A DNA stretch of 64,000 bases, taken from Alphaproteobacteria bacterium (GTDB lineage Bacteria; Pseudomonadota; Alphaproteobacteria; Micavibrionales; Micavibrionaceae). The DNA lies in NCBI GenBank assembly GCA_017999645.1, contig JAGNLJ010000012.1, forward strand, positions 1-64,000. Direction: 5' to 3'. Below are positions 49,660 to 59,780 of this stretch, in pieces. The position numbers were made by a program, and so were the translations under genes. Numbering within the stretch: position 1 is the stretch's first letter; each line of letters begins with the position of its first letter. The notes below the pieces were generated by a model. It made no database searches. It had not been told where the DNA came from and worked only from the letters and a program-made list of their open reading frames with translations.

Positions 49660-50775
49660 ATGAAACTGAGCATCGAGCGCGCAGCCCTATTAAGATCCCT
49701 GAACCACGTCCAGAGCGTCGTCGAGCGCCGGAACACTATTCCAATTTTGTCCAACGTTCTGATGACGGCGAAAGACGGCGTTCTCGCGATGACGACGACC
49801 GACATGGACCTGGAAATCAATGAATCCGTGGCCGCGAAGATCGCCAAGCCCGGCAGCACGACCGCGCCTGCGCACACGCTGCACGATATCGTCCGCAAGA
49901 TGCCTGATGGCTCTGACGTCGAACTGACGCTGAACGGCGAAGGCACGCAGATGGTGGTTAAAGCCGGACGCTCCCAGTTCAAGCTGAGCTGCCTGCCGAC
50001 GTCCGATTTCCCGGCTATCGGCACAGGCGACCAGCCGGTTAATTTCGGCATTCCTGCCGCCGATCTGCGCGCGCTGATCGACCGTACGAAGTTTGCGATG
50101 TCGACCGAGGAAACCCGCTATTACCTCAACGGCATCTATCTGCACGAGGCCGAGAACGAGGGCGTAAAAGTCCTCCGCGCCGTGGCGACAGACGGCCACC
50201 GTCTCGCCCGTTTCGAAATGCCGCTGCCTGACGGTGCCAAGGGCATGCCCGGCGTTATCATCCCGCGCAAGGCGATTGGCGAGCTGCGCAAGCTTGCTGA
50301 CGAAGCGGCTGACGAAATCCGCATCAGCCTTTCGGAAACCAAGATCCGCTTCGCGTTCGACCATGTCATCCTGACGTCGAAACTGATCGACGGCACGTTC
50401 CCCGACTACCAGCGCGTTATCCCGCAGGGCAACAACAAGATCGTCGAGCTGGACCCGAAAGCGTTCACGCACGCTATCGACCGCGTATCGACCATTTCCG
50501 ACGGTAAATCCCGCGCTGTTAAAATCACGCTGCAATCCAAGCAGATGACGCTCTCGGCGTCCTCGCCTGAATCCGGCAGCGCGACCGAGGAGCTGGAAGT
50601 CAACGGCGACACCGATATCGAAATCGGCTTTAACGCAAAGTACCTGCTGGACATCACCAGCCAGATCGAGGGCGAAGGCTGCCGTCTTGTATTGGCCGAC
50701 CCGGCATCGCCGACGATCATCCAGGACAACAGCGATCCGTCGTCGCTTTATGTGCTGATGCCGCTGCGCGTTTAA
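49660..50775 (+). CDS. dnaN: DNA polymerase III beta clamp
   Basis: The sliding clamp of 371 residues has three repeated domains. The usual landmarks are the start MKLSIERAALLRSLNHVQSVVERRNTIPILSN, the RYYLNGIYLH loop, TDGHRLARFEMPL, DGTFPDYQRVIP and the C-terminal YVLMPLRV. The length is normal. It is separated from recF by a palindromic repeat. In the Escherichia coli order dnaN follows dnaA; here the biotin genes intervene. Confidence 0.98.
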   Translation: MKLSIERAALLRSLNHVQSVVERRNTIPILSNVLMTAKDGVLAMTTTDMDLEINESVAAKIAKPGSTTAPAHTLHDIVRKMPDGSDVELTLNGEGTQMVVKAGRSQFKLSCLPTSDFPAIGTGDQPVNFGIPAADLRALIDRTKFAMSTEETRYYLNGIYLHEAENEGVKVLRAVATDGHRLARFEMPLPDGAKGMPGVIIPRKAIGELRKLADEAADEIRISLSETKIRFAFDHVILTSKLIDGTFPDYQRVIPQGNNKIVELDPKAFTHAIDRVSTISDGKSRAVKITLQSKQMTLSASSPESGSATEELEVNGDTDIEIGFNAKYLLDITSQIEGEGCRLVLADPASPTIIQDNSDPSSLYVLMPLRV

Positions 50776-50790
50776 ATTATTGTCGCAATT

Positions 50791-50842
50791 CCGGCGTAAG
50801 CCGGGACCCATATTGAATTATAGACCCCGGCTTATGCCGGGG
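50791..50842 (+). repeat. Imperfect inverted repeat between dnaN and recF
   Basis: CCGGCGTAAGCCGGGACCCA pairs with TAGACCCCGGCTTATGCCGG around a short AT loop. It is a REP-like palindrome: no T-run follows, so terminator use is uncertain. It resembles the dispersed palindromes that occur many times in such genomes. Confidence 0.8.
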
Positions 50843-50859
50843 TTACAATTTGAGTAATC

Positions 50860-52002
50860 ATGGCTTACGTTTCATCGCTCAAACTCCATAATTTCCGGTG
50901 CTATTCGGATGCGCGGCTGGACAGCCTGGCGCCGGGATTTGTCGTGCTGGCGGGGCCGAACGGCGCGGGTAAAACCAACGTGCTGGAGGCGGTCTCGCTG
51001 CTCTCGCCGGGGCGGGGTTTACGGACTGCGAAAATCCTTGAAATCCAGTGCCGCGCGGCGGGCGCGCCGTGGGCGGTTTCGTCCACTATCACCGATAAAA
51101 ACGGCAGCGTGCAGATCGGCACGGGGCTGGATGCGCAGGCGGAAAAGCGTGTGATCCGCATTAATTCAGAGGCCGTGCGCGGACAGGCGGTGCTGTCGGA
51201 TTATCTTTCCTGCGTGTGGCTGACGCCGCAGATGGATCGGTTGTTTCTCGATAGCGCGTCGCACCGCCGCAAATTTCTCGACCGGCTTATTTTCGCGTTC
51301 GACCCGGGACATGCGGGCCGCGTGAACAGATATGAAAACGCAATGGCGCAGCGTTCGCGTTTGCTGCGCGATAATGTGAATGACCGGACATGGCTTGAGG
51401 CGCTGGAATCGCAGATGGCGGAAACCGGAATCGCCATTGCGGCGGCGCGACTTGAATTTGTTTCGCGTCTGCAATCGGCGTCGGGGGAGTCCAAGGATGA
51501 ATTATTTCCCGCCGCGCGGCTTACATCGCACGGCACGCTGGAAACATTGCTTGCGCGCGGGCCCGCGCTGGAGGCCGAGGAGCTGTTTAAATATCAACTG
51601 GTTGAAAGCCGCAACCGCGATGCCGTCACCGGCGGCGCGGCCACCGGCCCGCATAAAAGCGATCTGCAGGTTGTTTACGCGGCGAAAGACATGAGCGCCG
51701 ATCAATGCTCGACGGGGGAGCAGAAAGCGCTGCTGATCGGTATTGTGCTGGCGCATGCGAGATTGATTGCCGCCGAGCGCGGTGCGCCGCCAATTTTGCT
51801 GCTGGATGAAGTCGCGGCGCATTTAGATCCCGAACGCCGTGCGGCTTTGTACGATATTCTTGGTAATTTAAAAGGGCAGGTCTGGCTGACGGGGACGGAA
51901 GAAAAACTGTTCGAATCCATCCCGGATTCCGGCCAGTTTTTTCATGTCGAGCGCGCGCAGATTACGCAGGAAAAAAATCAGGGCAGCAGATTACGCGCGT
52001 GA
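50860..52002 (+). CDS. recF: DNA replication and repair protein RecF
   Basis: An SMC-like ATPase that loads RecA at gaps. The 380 residues have Walker A GPNGAGKTN (about 32-40), the Q-loop CVWLTPQMDRLF, the signature region STGEQKALLIG and Walker B ILLLDEVAAHLD. The N-terminus LKLHNFRCYSDARLD is typical. The length is normal. Its 3' end overlaps the convergent kinase gene by 25 bases. Confidence 0.96.
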   Translation: MAYVSSLKLHNFRCYSDARLDSLAPGFVVLAGPNGAGKTNVLEAVSLLSPGRGLRTAKILEIQCRAAGAPWAVSSTITDKNGSVQIGTGLDAQAEKRVIRINSEAVRGQAVLSDYLSCVWLTPQMDRLFLDSASHRRKFLDRLIFAFDPGHAGRVNRYENAMAQRSRLLRDNVNDRTWLEALESQMAETGIAIAAARLEFVSRLQSASGESKDELFPAARLTSHGTLETLLARGPALEAEELFKYQLVESRNRDAVTGGAATGPHKSDLQVVYAAKDMSADQCSTGEQKALLIGIVLAHARLIAAERGAPPILLLDEVAAHLDPERRAALYDILGNLKGQVWLTGTEEKLFESIPDSGQFFHVERAQITQEKNQGSRLRA

Positions 52003-52547
52003 TTTAAAATCACGGTTGCCGCTTCCTGCGGTGTCAGACTTGTAACATCAAGATTCAACAAATTGGGATAATCGACAGAAAGAACCGTGTAATTCTCCGC
52101 GTTCCTGCGAGGCGATTCCGGGTTTATTTCCTTCATGCGCGTTTTGCGTTCGGGCTGGACGATACGCTTTTCCATCTCCTCGACCGAACATGAAAGGCGC
52201 ACGGGCACAAACAGGGCATTTTTCTGCTCTGCGCCCGATTTCACGCGATCGAACCACGCCCTGTCATTCTTATTCTGGTCCGTGAGCGCGTTTGTGAGAA
52301 CGAAACTGTAATGCGGCGGGGATATATGAATTATCGTGTCCATAACCGATTCCCAGATGCGCCCGATATTATCCCATATGCGCTGCGGTAGAAGCGTTTG
52401 TCCGTCATTTTCAATCAGCGTAAAAAGCGGATTGTTGATGAGATGGTTGTCGACCAGTTTGAAATCCGCCTGTTTGCAGATTTCCTTGGCGATTGTGTAT
52501 TTTCCGGTGCCGGGAAAACCCAGGAGATAAATGATCGTATTCTTCAT
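51978..52547 (-). CDS. P-loop kinase-like protein, 189 aa
   Basis: The protein carries a Walker A at GFPGTGKYT (residues 10-18) and a lid-like basic stretch (RIVQPERKTRMKEI). It resembles the adenylate- or shikimate-kinase-like fold of many small, unannotated kinases. No substrate can be read. It overlaps hisC by four bases at its start (ATGA), so translation should be coupled with hisC; that does not prove a role in histidine metabolism. Confidence 0.7.
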   Translation of the reverse strand: MKNTIIYLLGFPGTGKYTIAKEICKQADFKLVDNHLINNPLFTLIENDGQTLLPQRIWDNIGRIWESVMDTIIHISPPHYSFVLTNALTDQNKNDRAWFDRVKSGAEQKNALFVPVRLSCSVEEMEKRIVQPERKTRMKEINPESPRRNAENYTVLSVDYPNLLNLDVTSLTPQEAATVILNHARNLLP

Positions 52548-53644
52548 GCTGCCTTTTTACTCGCGTACTGGCTCAGCAGCTTAAGCAATTTATCATTCTG
52601 CTCGCGTGTGCCGGTTGAAATGCGGATGCAGTTTTCCGTCAGTTTCTTGCCTGAAAAATCGCGCAGGACAATGTCATTGTCCCAGCAATATTTGTAAAAA
52701 CCCGCCGCGTCCGTCATTTCGGCGAGGAAGAAATTCGCATCCGACGGGAAGATGTGCCGCACCAGCGGGCTCTTGCTGAAGCCCTCCGCCAGATATTCTT
52801 TTTCAGCCAGAAGTTTTTTGATGTTCTCCCGCGCGTGTTTCTGGATGAGCGGCTCCATGACATGCAGCGCCGCGTTGATCGGGCCGACGGGCATGGGGTA
52901 AACATCTAAACATTTGCTACGCACGAAACGGATGAAATCCTCGTCGCCCGAGAGAAAACACCCCATGCGCTGGCCCGCCAAAGCGTAGGATTTCGAGAGC
53001 GTGCGCAGGATGATGAGGTTTGCGTGGTTCGGCAGTTCACCCACCAGCGAGCCTTGCTTCGAGAATTCCGCGTAGGTCTCGTCTAGTACGACGATGCTGG
53101 TGTCTTTCAGCGCATGAATGATTTTCAGGATTTCACTGTGCGGGAACGATGTCCCGGTCGGGTTGTTCGGCGAGCAGAGATAAACCAGTTTCGCTTTTTC
53201 TTTTTTTGCCGTGGCGACGATGTTGTCGCTGTCGAGTTCGAACGTGCCGTTTGCCTTGATCAGCGGCACTTCGGCCACGCCGACGACAGGCATTGCGTTT
53301 GCATTGACGATGTACAAACCAAACGTTGGCGGCGTGATCAGGATTTTATCCGTGCGCGGTTCGCAGAACAGGCGTGTCAAAATCACGATCGCTTCGTCGG
53401 CGCCGCGTGTCATGACGATGTTGTCGGGTTTCACGCCGTACAATTGTGCGTAACCTTCAAGCAATTTCGCCGGTTGCTGTTCCGGATAGCGGTTGAATTT
53501 CTCGAGGCCGGGCAGCTCGAACGGATTTTCGTTCGCGTTGAGGAAGATGCGGGATTCGTCCTTTTTCGCCTCGGTTCCGGCCGAAATATAGGCCTGCAAT
53601 TCCACATAGTGCGGGCGGATGAGTTTGCTCAGAAACGGGTTCAT
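52544..53644 (-). CDS. hisC: Histidinol-phosphate-type aminotransferase
   Basis: A fold-type I PLP aminotransferase of 366 residues. The signatures are LNANENPFELPG, the Tyr/Asp motif in CSPNNPTGTSFPHSE, VLDETYAEF and the PLP Lys in TLSKSYALAGQRMG. The C-terminal Arg (RISTGTREQND) binds the substrate carboxylate or phosphate. It agrees best with HisC; related aromatic aminotransferases are possible. ATG 53644 is used because it places MNPFLSKLIRPHYVELQAY at the start. It is transcribed away from gyrB and towards recF. Confidence 0.85.
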   Translation of the reverse strand: MNPFLSKLIRPHYVELQAYISAGTEAKKDESRIFLNANENPFELPGLEKFNRYPEQQPAKLLEGYAQLYGVKPDNIVMTRGADEAIVILTRLFCEPRTDKILITPPTFGLYIVNANAMPVVGVAEVPLIKANGTFELDSDNIVATAKKEKAKLVYLCSPNNPTGTSFPHSEILKIIHALKDTSIVVLDETYAEFSKQGSLVGELPNHANLIILRTLSKSYALAGQRMGCFLSGDEDFIRFVRSKCLDVYPMPVGPINAALHVMEPLIQKHARENIKKLLAEKEYLAEGFSKSPLVRHIFPSDANFFLAEMTDAAGFYKYCWDNDIVLRDFSGKKLTENCIRISTGTREQNDKLLKLLSQYASKKAA

Positions 53645-53666
53645 TTTATCCAGCCTTTTCAATAAG

Positions 53667-53675
53667 TTATGCACA
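53667..53675 (+). promoter_or_regulatory. DnaA box upstream of gyrB
   Basis: TTATGCACA matches TTATNCACA. It lies in the 150-bp gap between hisC and gyrB, together with an inverted repeat AAAAACAGG/CCTGTTTTT (53689-53713) and a TATAAA at 53730-53735 that may be the gyrB minus-10 box. Confidence 0.4.
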
Positions 53676-53782
53676 TAAAAAACTTGCGAAAAACAGGCGT
53701 TTTTCCTGTTTTTAAAACAGGGGCCATGCTATAAAAATCCATGCTGAAAAACCAGCAAAATCAACGTCTTTAAACCCAATAG

Positions 53783-56278
<2,496 letters not shown>

Positions 56279-56290
56279 CCATAAAATTCC

Positions 56291-56319
56291 TTGACATAAT
56301 AGGAATTAAATCCTAATAT
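56291..56319 (+). promoter_or_regulatory. Consensus promoter of argS with overlapping palindrome
   Basis: TTGACA (56291-56296), 17 bases and TAATAT (56314-56319) give a near-perfect sigma-70 promoter. Within the spacer lies TAGGAATTAAATCCTA, an inverted repeat whose arms TAGGA/TCCTA could be an operator. The transcript start would be near 56326, leaving a 130-base leader before argS. Confidence 0.75.
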
Positions 56320-56457
56320 TGCATTCCGTTTGATAAAAGCGGAAAACTGTTGCGCCGGGCGGTGGGCCCTAGCGGACGAGCTAATAAAAAAGGCAATAAA
56401 AACAAAGGGCGGATACCCCACCCCCTCCCAAAAGAGCCGAACGAACTGATAAGAACC

Positions 56458-58152
56458 ATGACATCACTGGCACAGAAACTGACAGGCATGACCGGCGAAA
56501 TTTTCGCCGCGCAGGGGCTGTCTGCGGAATTCGGGCTGGTCAAGGTCTCCGACCGCCCCGACCTCGCCCAGTTCCAGTGCAACGGCGCGCTGGCGGCGGC
56601 AAAGGCGGCGGGGCGCAATCCGCGCGAGATTGCCACCGCCGTGGCCGAGGCGCTGAAGGCCCGCAAGGAATTTTCAAAAATCGAAATCGCCGGGCCGGGG
56701 TTCATCAATCTCAATGTGACCGACGAATTTTTAGCTGCGCATCTTGCGGGCCTTGGCGATCATTGCGGCATCGAGCAAAGCGCAAAAGGCACCGTGGTTC
56801 TCGATTACGGCGGGCCGAACATCGCCAAGCCGATGCATGTCGGGCATTTAAGGTCTTCGATCATTGGCGATGCGCTGCGGCGTATCACGAAATTCGCGGG
56901 ATATAACGCGCTTGGCGATGTGCATCTCGGCGACTGGGGCACGCCGATGGGGCAGATTATTTCCGAGCTGGAATTGCGCGGTCGTCTTGATAAACCTGTG
57001 ACGATGGATGAGCTGGAGGAAATTTATCCGGCTGCGTCCAAAGCCTGCAAGGAAGATGAAGCGAGAGCCGAGCGTGCCCGCGCCGCGACTGTCAAATTAC
57101 AGGATGGCGACGCGGTTTATACGAAGGTCTGGAAAAATTTCATTGATATTTCCATTGCAGGCATGAAAAATAATTTCGATGCGCTGGGCGTGCATTTTGA
57201 TTTGTGGAAGGGCGAGTCGAGCGTTCATAAGCGCATCGCGCCGATGGTCGAGAGCCTGAAGAAAAAAGGTTTAGCTGTTGAAAGCGAAGGTGCCCTGGTG
57301 GTGCCTGTAGCCAGGCCAGATGATAAAAAGGAAATGCCGCCGCTGATTTTATACAAGCGTGATGGCGCCGTTCTTTACAGTACAACCGACATGGCAACGA
57401 TTGTCGAGCGCGTTGAAGAAAACAAGCCTGCCAAAATTCTTTATGTCGTCGACCAGCGCCAGCATCTGCATTTCGAGCAGGTTTTCCGCGCCGCGCGTCT
57501 TTCCGGCATTGTCCCGGATAATTTAGAACTTACCTTCGCCGGTTTCGGTACGATGAACGGCACGGATGGAAAACCGTTTAAAACCCGCGCGGGCGGCATC
57601 ATGAAGCTGGAAGATCTGATCCGCATGGGCGTTGAAAAGGCCGAGGCGCGGCTGGCCGAGGCGGGGCTTGAGCAGGATAATGATATCGCGCACAAGGTTG
57701 CTATCGCTGCGATCAAGTTTGCCGATCTGCAGAACAACCGCATCGCCGATTATGTTTTCGATCTTGACCGTATGACTACGTTCGAGGGCAAGACGGGGCC
57801 TTATCTTCTCTATCAGGCGGTTCGCATCAAATCGCTTTTGAAAAAAGCAGGCGCTGACGAGAAAAAATCAGCGCAGTTCGTCATTAAAGATGAAGACCGC
57901 AAGTTGGCCTTGCTGCTTACCGAATTGCCGGATTATTTCGCTATGGCACTGCGCGATTACACGCCGCATGTGCTGTGCGATTACGCCTTCAGGCTGGCGC
58001 AGGAATTCAGCAGCTTTTACGGCTCCTGCCACATCATTTCCGAGCCGGACGAGGGCTTACGGGCCAGCCGCCTGGCGCTTTGCGCCCTGACTTTCCGGCA
58101 ATTGACGCTGGTTCTGGGGCTTCTGGGCATTCAAATCCCTGAAAAAATGTAA
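56458..58152 (+). CDS. argS: Arginyl-tRNA synthetase
   Basis: A class I synthetase of 564 residues. The HIGH-type motif is HVGH in GPNIAKPMHVGHLRSSIIGDALRR. The N-terminal additional domain (MTSLAQKLTGMTGEIFAAQG) and the anticodon-binding DALRA domain (FRLAQEFSSFYGSCHI, LRASRLALCALTFRQLTLVL) are present. KMSK is replaced, as usual in many ArgRS. ATG 56458 is chosen; an upstream TTG at 56350 would add a low-complexity extension. It follows its own promoter. Confidence 0.96.
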   Translation: MTSLAQKLTGMTGEIFAAQGLSAEFGLVKVSDRPDLAQFQCNGALAAAKAAGRNPREIATAVAEALKARKEFSKIEIAGPGFINLNVTDEFLAAHLAGLGDHCGIEQSAKGTVVLDYGGPNIAKPMHVGHLRSSIIGDALRRITKFAGYNALGDVHLGDWGTPMGQIISELELRGRLDKPVTMDELEEIYPAASKACKEDEARAERARAATVKLQDGDAVYTKVWKNFIDISIAGMKNNFDALGVHFDLWKGESSVHKRIAPMVESLKKKGLAVESEGALVVPVARPDDKKEMPPLILYKRDGAVLYSTTDMATIVERVEENKPAKILYVVDQRQHLHFEQVFRAARLSGIVPDNLELTFAGFGTMNGTDGKPFKTRAGGIMKLEDLIRMGVEKAEARLAEAGLEQDNDIAHKVAIAAIKFADLQNNRIADYVFDLDRMTTFEGKTGPYLLYQAVRIKSLLKKAGADEKKSAQFVIKDEDRKLALLLTELPDYFAMALRDYTPHVLCDYAFRLAQEFSSFYGSCHIISEPDEGLRASRLALCALTFRQLTLVLGLLGIQIPEKM

Positions 58153-58200
58153 ATTCCTGTCAAGTCTTGAAAGCGATTCGTTTTTGGCTATTATCGGCCA

Positions 58201-59100
58201 ATGCTCGGAATGGACGCCATCCGCATTACCCCTGAAACGCTGCTCAGCGCCTGCGAGGTCGATGAATTTAAAGGCCTTTGGAATGCGCTCGACAAGCACA
58301 CAACTGGCCTGAATTTGCTGGGCGATGTTGCGGGTCATGGCAATAACTTCAAGCAGGTTCTTGGACCGCTGAAAGATCAGGCGATTACGGTCGATATCAT
58401 CCGCATCCTGCACGGTTTGCAGACGGGCACGCGCGGAACTAGCCCCTACAAAACGGAATCCAAGCCGCTGGAAATCATGAACGGTGCTGGTGTTGCGGGA
58501 CAAATTGAAACCGCCGTGCCGGAACAAGTTGAAAAACTCCTTACCAAACTTGTGGCGTGGCTCAATAAAACCATGGAAGAAGGCGAGCAGCATCCGCTGA
58601 TTTCCATCGCGGCGTTTACGGCGGTGTTCCTGCAGATCAGCCCGTTTGACGAAGGTAATTTGAAAACCGCGCGGTTTCTTGTGCTCCTGCTGATGTTGAA
58701 ATCCGGTTACACTTACGCGCCATATCTGCCACTCGATAAAATCATGGCGGATGAGGGTGGAACGGTTTTCCGCGCGCTGCGGCACAACCAGGAATCGCTT
58801 GAGAACGGCACGCCGGACTGGAGCATGTGGCTGCGCTGCTTCTTTATCGTTCTGCGCAAGCAGAAGGAAACGCTGGAGCAGCGCATCAATGAAAAGGAAA
58901 AGGCCCTGACACATCTGCCGACGCTTTCGGGGCGGATCATGAAATTGTTTGAAGAAAACCAGCGCATGCAGATACACCAGATCATCAAATTGACGCGCGG
59001 CCGCCGCTCGACGGTGAAGTTGCGCTTGGGTGAATTGGTGGAGGGCGGTTATTTGAAGCGTTACGGCCAGGCGCGCTCGACCTGGTACAGCCTCGCCTAG
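58201..59100 (+). CDS. Degenerate Fic-domain protein with winged-helix C-terminus
   Basis: Residues 100-215 show the Fic helix frame with the core ISPFDEGNLKTARFLVLLLM. The Fic motif HPFx(D/E)GNGRxxR is altered at two places: the catalytic His is Ser (ISPF) and GNGR reads GNLK. AMPylation by this fold needs that His, so the enzyme is probably inactive as a transferase. Residues 235-299 form a winged helix of the type that ends regulatory Fic proteins (MQIHQIIKLTRGRRSTVKLRLGELVEGGYL). A gene regulator that evolved from a Fic protein is one option. It is convergent with the pilin-like gene, overlapping by four bases. Confidence 0.7.
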   Translation: MLGMDAIRITPETLLSACEVDEFKGLWNALDKHTTGLNLLGDVAGHGNNFKQVLGPLKDQAITVDIIRILHGLQTGTRGTSPYKTESKPLEIMNGAGVAGQIETAVPEQVEKLLTKLVAWLNKTMEEGEQHPLISIAAFTAVFLQISPFDEGNLKTARFLVLLLMLKSGYTYAPYLPLDKIMADEGGTVFRALRHNQESLENGTPDWSMWLRCFFIVLRKQKETLEQRINEKEKALTHLPTLSGRIMKLFEENQRMQIHQIIKLTRGRRSTVKLRLGELVEGGYLKRYGQARSTWYSLA

Positions 59101-59780
59101 CGGGCGATCAGCACATGATAGAAATAATAATTGCCGCCCTGGCTGTAGCAGGCGGCGTTGCGGCTGCGATCTAAAATGATTTCCGAGCCGTCAGCGTATG
59201 TTCCCGTGAATTTTGTTGCGGCATAGGCGGTACCGGTGTTGGCCGGAATGGCTGAGATGCCCAGCTTTTTATCAATGATTCCGCAGACGGTGGCATTGAC
59301 GTTCGGCAGCACCGCAATCAGTTCCTCGTCGGATGCTGTATTGGAGGCGCAGCCTGTTGCGCCCGTTCCCAGATCGGCGATGCAGGTATGTCCCGTGTAA
59401 TGCCACGCGCTGCCGTCATTGGCGCCGGAAGGCGCGCCCTGGCGGCTGATCGCGCCGCCATCGCCGTGAAAGATATTGTAAGCGTCTGTCGACGGCGTGT
59501 GAGCATAGCCTGCATCGACAGGATTTTCGAAGCTGATATCGTTTTCCGAGACGCCGCTGCGCTGCATTTTCGCGACGGTGCGCTCAAGGCGTTGCGCGAA
59601 GGCGATGACATCCACGGCGAGAAGCTCGGCCTTGCGTTGTGACATTGCCGTTGTCGTGTCGCTGCGGAAGCCGCGTGAAACCGCGAAGGCCAGCGCTGCG
59701 AATAAAATCACGCCGAGAAGAATGAACAGGAATACGTTACCGCGCTCGCCGCTTCTGGAAAAATCGTTACTCGGCTGCAT
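59097..59780 (-). CDS. Pilin-like protein downstream of dotL
   Basis: The 227 residues start with GERGNVFLFILLGVILFAALAFAV, one membrane helix, then a helical stem with SENDISFENP and an exported domain with several Cys (HTCIADLG, GATGCASN, TVCGIID, NAACYSQ). It shares the paralog motifs of the 27039 gene: DISFEN, SGA-GS-W-TG, VLPNVNATVC and a final YFYHVLIAR. Prepilin cleavage residues are absent. ATG 59780 overlaps the dotL stop by 14 bases, so it is the fourth gene of the dotM-X-dotL operon. A link to the secretion machine is inferred from position. Confidence 0.7.
   Translation of the reverse strand: MQPSNDFSRSGERGNVFLFILLGVILFAALAFAVSRGFRSDTTTAMSQRKAELLAVDVIAFAQRLERTVAKMQRSGVSENDISFENPVDAGYAHTPSTDAYNIFHGDGGAISRQGAPSGANDGSAWHYTGHTCIADLGTGATGCASNTASDEELIAVLPNVNATVCGIIDKKLGISAIPANTGTAYAATKFTGTYADGSEIILDRSRNAACYSQGGNYYFYHVLIAR

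Noticed and set aside
49690..50811. 373-codon reverse frame over dnaN
   Set aside because: Complement of a certain dnaN gene; composition rich in Arg, His and Ala is typical of an antisense shadow.
56350..56457. N-terminal extension of ArgS from a TTG start
   Set aside because: The extra 36 residues are basic low complexity unlike any ArgRS start; ATG 56458 gives a normal N-terminus.
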